Shown: positions 50,565 to 61,182 of the stretch, one piece after another | Numbering within the stretch: the first letter of the stretch is position 1 | Layout: the number at the start of each line of letters is the position of its first letter | Assembly: GCA_033030425.1 (NCBI GenBank) | Contig: JAUFSD010000019.1 | Location: forward strand, 1,356,033 to 1,420,032 | Reading direction: 5' to 3' | Length of the DNA stretch: 64,000 bases | Source of the DNA: Verpa conica | Lineage: Eukaryota > Ascomycota > Pezizomycetes > Pezizales > Morchellaceae | Made by a program: the position numbers and the translations under genes | Notes under the pieces: model-generated | Database searches by the model: none | Seen by the model: the letters and a program-made list of their open reading frames with translations, nothing else | What the model was told of the DNA's origin: nothing

Positions 50565-52091
50565 ATGTCTACCAAACAAATAAACACTACCATAGAAGTT
50601 GATCCGGCCGCTGTAAGTGTTTCCTCAAGAGAGTATCTACATATATATATACTTATTATGCCACTAATCTACCCTTATAGGATGACTCTGATCCATATAC
50701 TAGTATTTCGTGGGTTCTCACCATCCTCAGTCATGCAGCCGCGCATATATTGACAGTGAGCGGGGTAATATAAGAGAATACTCTACAGAGTCTCTGACAT
50801 CGTCTATTTACGAGTATGTTTCTCTATTAAACTTCCTTTACCTAGAACAGTGGCGTACTTCAGTATAGGCACCGATATGAGAATGGACGGCGGTACCACG
50901 CGTATAAGGAAGGGTATGAGTGACCCTCCCCCCCTGAATTTATGGTAAATATCACTAACTCTATGAAAGAAAATATCTTCTTCCAAACGACGAGGTAGCC
51001 CGAACTCATGCTTATCTCAAGTTGTCCTGACCCTACTAATATCTCCCAGTGCGAACAAGATAGGTACTCCTCTTACCCCCCTTTAACCACGACTCCCGCT
51101 AACCCCCTGAAGACTCGACATTGTTCATCACATCTACTCCCTCCTCTTCAATGGCAGACTCCATCTCGCCCCTATCGACTCCCACCCTCAAAATATCCTT
51201 GATATCGGCACCGGCACCGGCATCTGGGCCATTGATATCGCTGAGTCTGTTCCAGATATACCGTTAGCACTCGGTACCGGCATACTGACCTCACAGAATC
51301 TACCCGTCCGCCCGCGTCATTGGCACTGATCTCAGTCCTATTCAACCAACATGGTATCCTGCCCCTCCTCCTACGTTTATACTCTGCATTTAACGCGTAT
51401 ACATAGGGTACCACCAAACGTTGACTTCCAGATCGACGACGCGGAAATGCCATGGACATTCAAGCCGAACCACTTTGACCTGATCCATATTCGGGGTCTC
51501 TCTGGTGGTATCGCAAACTGGCAGCATCTTATCGACTCTGCATTCACGTATGTCACACTCCTACCTAGTAATCCCTTGCCTTGGCGTTGCTTAGCAATAT
51601 CCCCGTACATAGACACTGCCGTCCCGGCGGCTGGGTGGAGTTTTGTGAGTATGAAATGGCCCTCACCTCCGATGACGGCACCGTCAAGCCTGACATGCCG
51701 CTATCTCAATTCTACGATATGGTTTCTGCCGCGTCTGCCCAGACTGGTGTGTCCTTACTGCCCTCCCCTCTACTTGCCACACTAATTTTGTAATACTATA
51801 GGCCGTGACTTCCGCATAGCCACCACGCTCAAACCCCTCCTCGAAAAGGCCGGTTTCATAAATATCACCCATATCCCTTACAAGATTCCACTTGGTACCT
51901 GGCCTGCTGACAAGCACCAGCGAGAGATTGGCGCGTACGGGTTGCTCAGCGTGCAGAGTGGGTATGAGGCATTTGGACTGAAGGTGTTTACCAGTGTTCT
52001 GGGAATGTCGGTTGAGGAGGCGAAGAAGTTTCTGAAAGAGGTGGTGGTCCAGGCTGGGAATAGAAAGATTCATGGGTACACTTATCAGTGA
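50565..52091 (+). CDS. LaeA-like SAM-dependent methyltransferase (3)
   Basis: Eleven exons: 50565-50612, 50681-50709, 50775-50813, 50869-50913, 50970-50994, 51050-51063, 51113-51244, 51297-51353, 51407-51547, 51613-51746, 51802-52091; 317 residues, phases consistent. Signature stretches: EHRYENGRRYHAYKEG, PNDECEQDRLDIVHH, motif I ILDIGTGTGIWAID (about 95-108), VIGTDLSPIQPTW, VDFQIDDAEMPW, FDLIHIRGLSGGI, CRPGGWVEFCEYEMALTSDDG, GRDFRIA, PLGTWPADKHQREIG and LGMSVEEA...NRKIHGYTYQ. Exons 3-11 have the same lengths (39, 45, 25, 14, 132, 57, 141, 134, 290 nt) as the minus-strand copy at 41783-43338. Substrate unknown; the product could regulate transcription of metabolite genes if it acts like LaeA. 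Confidence 0.87.
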
Positions 52092-52999
52092 GTGTACCGG
52101 CCAGTACCGAGGGAAAGCGATCTAACTTAATTAGTCATGTTTACTACGCGCAAAAACCGGAGGAGGGGTACTAAGATTGTGGTTGGGGAGGGCTGGGGGT
52201 CCTATTATACTGGTAAAACTAAAAAGACTCTGGAAGGGGATCCTTAGAATATAATTTTAAACCGTGTACAATGAACCAACTCTCCAAATATACTATCTAG
52301 GGTCCCCATTAAGGATAGAAGTCCCTGTTGGCGGCTACTCGATACCGTGAATACCGGGGGAGAATCAACTTCGTCCACATTCAGATCCCGCTGGAGATGA
52401 ATCAGCGCTCGTGTTTTAATCAAACACTTCTGGCTAGAATACCTCTGGCCTTATTAAGGATTGCTACTGACATGGAGGCATGACTTACTGCCTGGAGTTT
52501 TCGCTGACCCAGTGAGCGAATCTCGTGAGTAAATTAGTATACATATACTTTATGAAACGGTCTACCTACTAAGAAACGCACCTCGTGAGATTTTTCTTGT
52601 TTTGATTAAAGACCCCACTACTAGATAAGGTAAGATTTTAGTCACAAGGTACCTAAAGCATATCTGGTCATACTATGAAAAATAACTCATGATGAGACCT
52701 AATACAAAGGGGACTGGTCCTTTCATAGTGTCTATGTACATATATAGATATAAATAAATGAAGAGGATTAGATTGAGCCAGCCCTAACCATGCCAACGAA
52801 TAGAATTTCCAGAATTATAGCTCGGCACTAATTTTATTAGCACCCTCGTAGCTTTCTTCAGGCGAAAAACTACTGAAACAACCTGTGATTGTCCCATCAA
52901 TAGTTCCTGTTCAGTTTCCTGGTATCCTTCCCTATAAACAGTGAAATGAGGCTGCTCTCTATTCAAAAAAGCTTTATACACAACTATATTCTAGCCTCC
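52092..52999. other. Spacer, no gene recognised
   Basis: Downstream of methyltransferase 3. A minus-strand frame at 52981-52784 is open but carries no motif; it might belong to the remnant described next. Confidence 0.35.
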
Positions 53000-53442
53000 C
53001 TAAACTCTACACTTTTTCTTTTGAAAAATTTCTGTGTGTTCCTCCGTACTACAGAATTTATTTCTCGCATGGAGCAGTGCGTACGTAGCTGTCATTGTTG
53101 TCGGCATATGACTGAAATATTGAAGGGGAGCAGGCTGTACAAAGTAGAGGAACACTATAACAAGAATATATACTAGTATAATCGCCACAATGACAAACAT
53201 TGTTGTAGATATTTTAACACGCTCGCGGAAGACAGTAACTCCTGACACTGGTGTCGCGTCCATGGATTCATGGGTGAACATTATATTGGCGTAAAACTAT
53301 AGATTGATAGTAGATAGATATTTGTAAACACCCTCAGATGTCTCTAGGAGCATTGCTGTACCAGATGTAATATTTCCAAGGTTGTTGCAAGAGATTAGTA
53401 GGAATTTGCCTGCCTCGTGCCCAGCCTTCTTGTGATTGGTAG
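53000..53442 (-). pseudogene. Possible remnant of a fungal membrane protein
   Basis: One reading frame from about 53442 to 53000 looks coding (KAGHEAGKFLLISCNNLGNITSG ... VTVFRERVKIS, a 25-residue membrane helix around MFVIVAIILVYILVIVFLYF, then MPTTMTATYALLHA), but a TAG at 53299-53297 interrupts it. A membrane helix followed by a MPTT-x-A motif is reminiscent of large fungal DUF3433-type membrane proteins. Another open stretch upstream (53742-53515, minus) may be part of the same gene. The assignment is weak. Confidence 0.3.
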
Positions 53443-54142
53443 TAAATATAACCTATACTACCATGCTAATAATTAAACTAAAGACTGCGCGAGACACGAG
53501 CCTTGGCGCCAAGTTCAACAAAAGCTGGGCACGAGATAGGGAATTTGGTACCGTGAGGCGGTTGAACCACTAGATTGGGTGGCCATTCGGGTTCTGGTTC
53601 TGATGCCATCCCGGATGCTTTCAATAGGGGTCTTTACCACCGTTTTTGTGTGGCTCATTTCCGGAGGATACATGCCGGTGATGTTGCCCAGGGTCAGTGA
53701 GTTAACGTTACTTACTGAGAACATTATGGTTTCCATCTGCATATATAGTCATCCCCGCTGCCTTCCCAGTTGATGTGCAATGCAGGACTACGTTGTCAAT
53801 GCAGTCTAGATACGGTCTAGTAGTGCTTTGTGAATGAAGATCCCCAGGACACTCGCCAATTTCGCGAATAGATCGAGGCACTGAGTCGGTGGAAAGTGTA
53901 ACGAGTGAGACCTAATGAATCAGCCATCAGAAGTGTCTGGACATATCGGGAAAACACTTAGAAGTATATGAAGTATTATAATAACCCCCAGAGGCCAGGA
54001 CTTCAAACTAAATGATTCACCTTAACACAGTGGTATAGATAATAACTATGGTGAGGCCTCTGACTGAGGCACGATCTCTCTCTACCACTGCATTGCTGAG
54101 TCATTCATTGATGCCAAGACATTTCAGCCACCTTGCATCACT

Positions 54143-54215
54143 AAACCTCCATCAGCTCCATCAGCTCCATCATCTCCGTCAGCTCCATCATCTCCGTCAG
54201 CTCCATTAACTCCAT
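54143..54215. repeat. 9-bp minisatellite (CTCCATCAG / CTCCGTCAG)
   Basis: About eight imperfect copies of a nine-base unit, alternating CTCCATCAG, CTCCATCAT and CTCCGTCAG. A run in one frame would encode repeated Ser-Ile/Val-Ser residues, but no gene is established here. Confidence 0.8.
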
Positions 54216-55600
54216 CCATACCCCCTTCTATTGCTAAACATCCATCCTCATAGAGAAAACCAACCACCGCTATAGTGGGGGCCTTTACATTCTGGAAGAG
54301 TTACTTTAACCTTCCTCCGTCAGGTTGGAACTACCAGGGCTTTCTCTACCACTGCTCGCATCTGCGTAACCTCAGCATATTCAATTCTCGTTATATCGAA
54401 TTGCTCGAGATAATCGAAGTTGCCGTACCGAAACTACAGACCGGAGAACAAAAGCTCGATCACTGATCGATCTATACAAGGCTATTGCTGTGAGTTTCCT
54501 CGTTCATCCCCCTCATTTTCTCGTGCATCCAGCGTTGGGACTGGATAAGCTTGCTTAGGCTGTTATTCGCCTGTCCGTCTCCTGGCGGGGTTCATGCTAA
54601 AATTAGGGCCCAGGCAGTCCAGCTTCCCCGTTTTCGACCACCGGTTGTCCGTCTCCTAGTGGGTCTCACGAGAACCACTGGCTTGTCTCAAGGTTTACCT
54701 AGCATCAAAGCCACTCTAAATATGTTGTGGATTTAGCCCAGCGAACGATTGTACACGGGGATATCATTGGCGAGGTCAACACCATAGGAGAATTCATCAG
54801 CATGGGGGGTACCGTTCTAATCAATAACACCAGTCACGGTACGCTGAGGAGGTTAGCGGAACCTGGTTCATCAGGTCTGAGGAATGTCACACCCCATATT
54901 CCACGGTTGGTAGAATTTATTGTGGGGGAACATGGTCCGTGCTAGCGGTACTGTCGAGGTCAATAATATCGGTCGATATTCGGAATAAAAATTGACTTCG
55001 ACTCCTCAGCTGGTCGTGGTCCCATCTATGTGTTTTACCACTATATCTTTAATAGTTTCATAGGCAAAAGACGCTCTTCCTGACGTTACAGGCATCCCTC
55101 CTAGTCTCACTGCTGGCGAGCGGTACTCACCAAAGTCAATACCAACGACCCTTATTCCGAATTAGGAGACTTTCCTTACAACACAAACTTCATTACAACA
55201 TACCCCGCAATAACCCACAACACTATTTCCACCCTCGAAGGGTACTCGAAGATTATATCCTTGACAAAGTCCGTCCCACCCCCGAACTCACAGTAGCTGG
55301 CCCGAAACCACATCTTTCAGTGGGTCATTGACCTCAATGACAAGGAAATCGCGGCATGGTTTACTACAGCCGAGAAGGCTGAGCTTTACCACCCCGCGAT
55401 TCGGCGTTCGAATTTGCCGTTGGCAGATTCCCGAAAGCCACCACCTCAAACCTACATCCTCCTTGCGTCTAACTACACACACATACACTCAATTGGTGGA
55501 CGGTGTGAAGCAAGAATTTTATGGGATTGAAGTTCCGAGGGTTGCGCTGCAACCACGACTGGGAAGAAAGAAGTAAGATGTGCTCTGATAATGGTGGTGG
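54216..55600 (+). other. Unidentified coding-like stretch
   Basis: Several adjacent plus-strand segments read like protein but in changing frames, for example 54727-54945 (IIGEVNTIGEFISMGGTVLINN), about 55310-55520 (QWVIDLNDKEIAAWFTTAEK, NLPLADSRKPPPQTYILLAS) and, in another frame, QLVDGVKQEFYGIEVPRV ending at 55576. I could not join them with convincing introns or name a family. It may be a decayed gene or a multi-exon gene that I failed to resolve. Confidence 0.25.
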
Positions 55601-58600
55601 ATTCTCAAGGGGTGTTGGATGTGATGAGAGCAGCTGTGAGAGTGAACTGGATTGTGTAGAGTAGTGTCAAGGCGGTAAATTGGTGGAATGAAGAGAGGGG
55701 AGCAAGACAGGAAAATGAGCTTTAATTCGATGGTGTTATACCTTTGGGAATCTGCCTGGTGGATTGTTTTTTCCTATCCAAATGACTAATTATTCTAGAA
55801 TCGACCCTTATTCAATCTCACTAAAATACACCCGACTAGGCAATAGTAATTACCTAAACTTTCTGGATTTCTGTTGACTGAGTACACAAGGTACGCCACC
55901 GGGCCCCCTCTGGAAGCTTTGGAATGCTTGTGTAACTGGCCCGGAAGGCGGGGATGAGTATGAGATGGTTCTTGTCATATTTTATAATGATATTTTTAGC
56001 CAGGGCCCATTGTACAAGTGCATAGAATAATCGGGTAATCGGTTTGCTTCAGGCCTAGGATATACTCGGAGTAAGGTTGTAACTAAGATTCATCATGACG
56101 CAGCCCTAAGACAACTAAGATAGCCTTAAATGCAGTGTATCCTCTTGTTAGGCTATATAGTGACTGTATTATTGTTTATTTCACAGTTGTTTTTGCTACT
56201 CTGGTAGTTATTGTTGTGTCGCCGTTTAGGGGTCAGCCGCGACCGCGATCCCACTCCGAGTACTTAATCAATGCCTGAGTAATGAGTGGCAGAAAATGTG
56301 ATTTTAGTAAGGTCTCCTAGTCGCACTTCGTTTATCCTATATGCTGGTGGGGTGCTGACCACCCTGCCACTTATAAAATCGGATCACGGGTTTCTGAGCT
56401 AATTTGAGACGTATGCCTCACTTTCTGAACGGCCCCCATGAACTAAGGGCAGTTTTACGAGCTTAAGGGATACTTTTTAGCGAGACTATCAGTTCAACCA
56501 GTTCATCTAACTTAAATGATAAATTCATTCATTCATTCAACCAGTTCATCTAAGCATCGAGACAGCCTAAGGGTTAGGTTTTTTCCGTTACGTATATCAA
56601 TATTCTAACTTTCCTCATGCTGTTTCCTTTTGTTACTTTTTCACTTTGGCAGTGGCGTTTGTTTGGTGCATATTTTAATGATGGTCGCAGAACCTCTCTA
56701 ATTACGTGAAATGTAGATCTACTCTGGCCAGCTCAAGAATGATTGGATTTTGTGCATGACCCGGGGGTGAGGTGGGTCGCTCGTCACTCATCGAAAATGT
56801 CCGAAAGACTACCTGGTAGCAAATGTAAGTAGAGTTAGATTCTTATACTATTCAATGAGTTATCTATATAGAATTAATGTCTTTAGGGCCGTGACAGGAG
56901 CATAGTACCTTTGGGCTGTGGGATTCAGAGTACTTTTAAACAGTGGTTTTGGTACTAGACATCAAGGAACGATACTATTCACCCAGATCTCTATTTGGCT
57001 CCTGACTTGAGAGGTTTGTTCTCTACTAGTCCTGACAACCGTAATATAATAAAATAGAGCCTTAGTAATTTACAAAGGTGTACTTTAGGGCCGACTGTAC
57101 CCCCCTCCCACTAAAATTTGGGTAATGATAACTAGAATATATGGCTCTATACTAGCTTCTGGAGTTTTTTATAATTGAAAAAGACAGGGAAGTGGATATA
57201 TATAGAATAAAAGCTGTAACATCTTTGTTTTCATAGTGTTATGATGGACCCCAGTGTCAAGCTTAGGTGAGAGCTATGACACCTTAATTAGGCTCGTCTA
57301 ATCTTTGAAAGCCTCGGAAGCTGGTATAAGATAGGGCACATTACCATTTGTCAGATAAACACTACGTTTATCAATATTACAGATAGTTATAGTGTCATGG
57401 AACGTGTCATCAATGTATGTCTTGGCATGTGTTATAAGAGCCTCATGCGGCTCGTAGCTTAGATCATCAGAATTCATCATGTTATATCTCCCGTAATCAG
57501 GTCCCAGTGCTCTCAGGAGCCAAGCCTTTTCAGGGCGATATTACATATAGTAATGGTAGACGTGGTTTAGAGCCTGAAACGTTAATAATTTATCCACCGA
57601 CTTAGTCACCCGGATATGAAGGGCTTTTAATTAATTAACTAGGTCATTTACGGGGCTTGACTGGTGATTTAAACCCAGAGCTAGAGTAAAGTTCAGACAA
57701 GTATGAAATAGATGCGTACCTTAGTATGTGAGCGAGTGGCTTTCCTCATTTCGGATCAATTTGTAACATATTACCAGTAACGAGTGGGCTGAAATATGCG
57801 CTTAAGTTCCAGTAAAAGCCCCACCATTTTCTCAAAAGATTATTCTGACAGTAAAGAGCTGGGACAGAAAAAATTGCAACGGGGAGTTATTAGCTTCTAA
57901 GCAAATGCTTAGATTACAGCTCTGGATAACACCATGGGTTTACCTAAATTCAGAAAGTTATGCGCGACTGTCGGCAAAAGGCTTTGACTTTTCTTTTTAA
58001 CCTGCTTGTAAAGACTGGGCGCGGAGCTTTTGCTTGGGTTCCGGATTATTGGCAGAGCTATAACGAGCGGACCCTAGGCCTTAGGGTATATTAAACTAAG
58101 CTTAAAATTGGGATCATATGACTTGCTGACTAAGTAGCTAGGTTGAGGCAATTTATCTGAGAGGCGAGGAGGTGGAATATGTGAATTTGATGAATTCTTT
58201 TGGATTCGGGAAAAGTGGGTGAGGAGGTCTCTGTTTTATTCCTGTTAGTTCAGTGTCTTAGAAAAAATCAAAAATTGTTTGGTAGTATTACCACGCTGCC
58301 GACGTAAGGGGGTAACCCTATTCCCGCGCTGCAATAGTTTAAGACATCATTAGTTCCCTCCTTCCTCGCATCATCTGCCCTCTTTTCAATATCTTTGGTA
58401 AATAACTTGAGGGAGCCATCCATTCCCCCCTCAAACATCTCATAGAATTTAGTCACTATCTGGTTTCTCTTGACTCCTACACCATTATCGTGAAATCACA
58501 TATCTCTAGTACTAAAAGTCAAAGCTACAGAGTGGTACGACCAGAGTGTCGTGCTTATATTAGGGCTAGTTCAAAATCACCTGAAAACAGACTATTGTAT

Positions 58601-58880
58601 AATAGGTTTATCTCTTTCTAGCGTACTCTTTAAGAAATCTGCGCTAGAAAAGTAAACTTTCGTCGCCTTCGGCATCATATCCATCATATCCAGGGTAATA
58701 AGTTAAAGCAAATGAGGGGAAAGGGGGAGGGGTTTCTTGGTTCGTAATTTATAGAGTGTACAGGCTAAGGTACGAAAAATGTTAAATAACTCGAGATTCC
58801 AATACATCATCATTACATCATTATAGCTAGAGTAATATTTTAGTTTCGAAACCACTAACTTGTTAGCCTACACGAAAGTA
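55601..58880. other. 3.3-kb spacer, no gene recognised
   Basis: AT-rich. Minus-strand frames at 57480-57298 and 58456-58268 look slightly protein-like but have no motif. An 18-bp direct repeat (TTCAACCAGTTCATCTAA) occurs twice near 56492-56555, separated by TCATTCATTCATTC. Confidence 0.4.
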
Positions 58881-58881
58881 G

Positions 58882-58890
58882 TCTATATAA
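58882..58890 (+). promoter_or_regulatory. Candidate TATA box for the small membrane protein gene
   Basis: TCTATATAA about 130 nt upstream of the ATG at 59019, followed by a long C/T-rich leader (about 58903-58960) typical of fungal 5' UTRs. Confidence 0.4.
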
Positions 58891-59018
58891 TAGCGACGTC
58901 CTAACCACTCGTTTCCCACTCTCTCCTTTTCTTCTCTCAAACAAAATCTTGCGAAAATCACTCTCTTCGGACTCTTTACACACTCGGTACCTTACCAAAT
59001 TCGCCTAATTCTGCAATT

Positions 59019-59751
59019 ATGCCTTTCATAAAGAGTAAGGACGGCCTTGCTCGCGCTACTTCTATTCTGACTGGACTCCTGAATGCTTCCGGCGGACCAG
59101 TCCGTACAGCTCCACCATCACGTCGATTCCCGGAAGTAACCTGGCTTACCCAAGCTGCAAACTTTGGGGCTGCCGCTGAGGCGGATGAGCTGACAAAGAA
59201 TTTCTGGGACAAGCGGTCAGTTAGACATGATATAGTCGAGAACGGTACGTATCTTGAATAATAACTTTATGTTTGACACAACATGGGGTAATTTAAGTTG
59301 TTTAGATTCGTCACGGCTGTCAAATTTTGGTCAAGCGATCGGTTTCCGTGATAGGTGCAACTCGGGGATGATTATTGTGATGGTGTTAGTGTGTGTGCTT
59401 CTGGCTATACTATATTATACGGTTTTTGCCTGGTCTGTAGCCTGGGTTAGGGTCAACTGTCGCTCGACAAAAAGACTAGAACTGGCGTCAATAATAGCTG
59501 TCGGGCAACGGGTTTTCTTTCTCTATGCCTGCAGCTTTCTGTCGCTCGACTGTACTGGACCTGCGCTGGGCTGTTGCTTTCTGTCGCTCGACAGGAACTA
59601 CTCTCTCCAGCGGCGCCAGACACTGTCGCCCGACAGCTATCTCCTCCTCCCAGAGATGTCAGATATTGTCGTCCGACAGCTATCTGGGTCTTTGTTTCAT
59701 GTGCCCGCTTGTCACTCGACAGCAATTGGGGGCTTTGCTAGCTGTACCTGA
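59019..59751 (+). CDS. Small single-pass membrane protein whose C-terminus reads into a repeat array
   Basis: Exons 59019-59244 and 59306-59751, joined in phase across a 61-nt intron (GTACGT donor, TTTAG acceptor), give 223 codons. The first about 75 residues are polar (MPFIKSKDGLARATS...FWDKRSVRHDIVEN). After the intron come LSNFGQAIGFRDRC and one hydrophobic helix (MIIVMVLVCVLLAILYYTVF) followed by WSVAWVRVNC. No family recognised. From the codons for CRSTK on (59458), the reading frame lies inside the palindromic array and encodes low-complexity sequence with repeats such as FLSLD, to a TGA at 59751. The original stop was probably lost when the array arose, or the natural end is unknown. 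Confidence is good that a gene starts here, lower for its end. Confidence 0.55.
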
Positions 59752-60066
59752 TTGTTGCACGACAGCTTTTTGTGGCTTTAGGTGCTACGCATTATTGTCG
59801 CTCGACAATATATTGGGGCTTCTCTGGCACCTGCTTTCTGTCGCACGACAGCAACCGGGGACTTTGCTGGGTGCAGCTGCCTGTCGCTCGACAGCTTTTC
59901 TTGACAACTCTGGCACTTGCTTCTTGTCGGGCGACAGCAATTACAGCCCCCTGGGACCTACAGGAACCTGTCGCACAACAGAAAATGGACCACCCTAGCC
60001 CCACAACCGAAATGTCGCACAACAGATCTTTCTTTACCTGGCGCTGCAGCCTACTGTCGCTCGACA
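59458..60066. repeat. Regularly spaced palindromic array, 15 units of TGTCGnnCGACA
   Basis: Cores start at 59458, 59499, 59540, 59582, 59624, 59667, 59710, 59753, 59796, 59839, 59882, 59925, 59969, 60013 and 60055, so the period is 41-44 bp (mostly 43). The core is a 12-bp palindrome with a variable two-base centre (CT, CC, TC, CA, GG); a few units carry one or two arm changes. The roughly 31-bp intervals are less conserved but related to each other (GCAA-TGGGG-CTTTGCTGG, CTGGCACCTGCTTT), which marks a minisatellite with a selected or protected palindrome rather than a CRISPR array with captured spacers. No cas-like gene is nearby. Confidence 0.9.
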
Positions 60067-60131
60067 CCCACATAGACTCCCTCATAAACTCCTCCTTAGA
60101 CCCGCCATAGACCCCCATAGACCCCTCATAT

Positions 60132-60204
60132 AGACCCCCCTGCGCTGCAGCCCTACTCCCTACCTGCCTGGGCGCCTGCTGCAGACGTCGCTGTGGCGTT
60201 GCTT
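60132..60204. repeat. Shared repeat segment, copy 1 (short)
   Basis: Starts at the ATAGACCCCCC / TGCGCTGCAGCCCTAC motif and runs through GGGCGCCTGCTGCAGACG to GGCGTTGCTT. The same segment recurs at 60741 and 63128. Here the match ends near 60204. Confidence 0.85.
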
Positions 60205-60533
60205 AGGGTTAGTGATTAAGAATTTTATTAACTCCAGCTAATAGGATAAGTACAAAGTATAAACTAAGTATCACCCTTGCGATTGCGCAGAGAGAAGAGA
60301 CTATAATGGCGGAAAAGTGACAGTTAGTCCTTATATACCCTGAGGTTTTCCGAGCGCTGAAAGCAGGGATCGATAGAGAAAAGGAAGGCGAATCGGCCCA
60401 TACATTTAGAATCTCTAAACTCCATGGTTTTTACATCCATATATCCAGTAGAAGGGGTGGTCATTTTCCGTGGGGGAGCGCCAAGCGCTGCCGAGACCAG
60501 CAGCACCTGCCTTATCTGGCAGCGCCACTATGT

Positions 60534-60590
60534 GCGCCATAATTAAAAGCGACTTTATAGATGGCGCCATAATTAAAAGCGACTTTATAG
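60534..60590. repeat. 27-bp tandem duplication (GCGCCATAATTAAAAGCG...)
   Basis: Two copies with 30-bp period (60534-60560 and 60564-60590), each flanked by GGCGCC-type sequence. A third GCGCC follows at 60591. Confidence 0.85.
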
Positions 60591-60740
60591 GCGCCACTAA
60601 GCAATATTGCGCCACCTCCCATTGATTTCCTTCGATCGAGGGAAATAAGGTTCACCTAACCCTCGCTTCCCTGCGCGCAAGGACCCTCCCATAGACCCCC
60701 CCCCATAAACCCCCCCATAGACCCCCCCATATGGACCCCC

Positions 60741-61182
60741 TGCGCTGCAGCCCTACCCCCTACCTGCCTGGGCGCCTGCTGCAGACGTCGCTGTGGCGTT
60801 GCTTCGGCGCAGCCGTGGGACCTGCCCGATCCATGGCGGTTTTCGGCTGGTAGCGAGGTTTTGGCGACTTTTGTAGTGCCTTGTGTATCTATATTTCTAG
60901 AGAGGGACAATCAGACAGTGTCTTAGCGGTCACAAGCTCTCTCTCTATGTACCTGGACATAGTCGGGTACTTCCTCGCTTGCCTCTCAGCTGCGCGCCGC
61001 TACAGGTTGCCCGATCACCTTGAGCTCTGAACCACGGTGCGCAATGCAGTGCTGCATATTGACCTGCGCGACGCCTTGCAGCCTGCCTAGCAGCCTGGGG
61101 CCTGTCTCTGACGCCGCTGCCTGCTTGTCTGCCTGCTTACTTGCTTGCTTGCTGACTCCGTAGTCTCACGAGTCACGAGATA
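60741..61182. repeat. Large duplicated segment, copy 2
   Basis: From TGCGCTGCAGCCC through CTAGAGAGGGACAATCAGACAGTG, CTTCCTCGCTTGCCTCTC, TTGCCCGATCACC and GCAATGCAGTGCTGCATATTGACC. It aligns almost throughout with 63128-63554, about 2.38 kb away, apart from a short block missing near 63210. Confidence 0.85.

Noticed and set aside
59458..60066. A genuine CRISPR array
   Set aside because: The spacing fits, but the intervals between palindromes are related to each other rather than unique, the core is only 12 bp with a variable centre, the host is a eukaryote by its introns and genes, and no cas-like gene is present.
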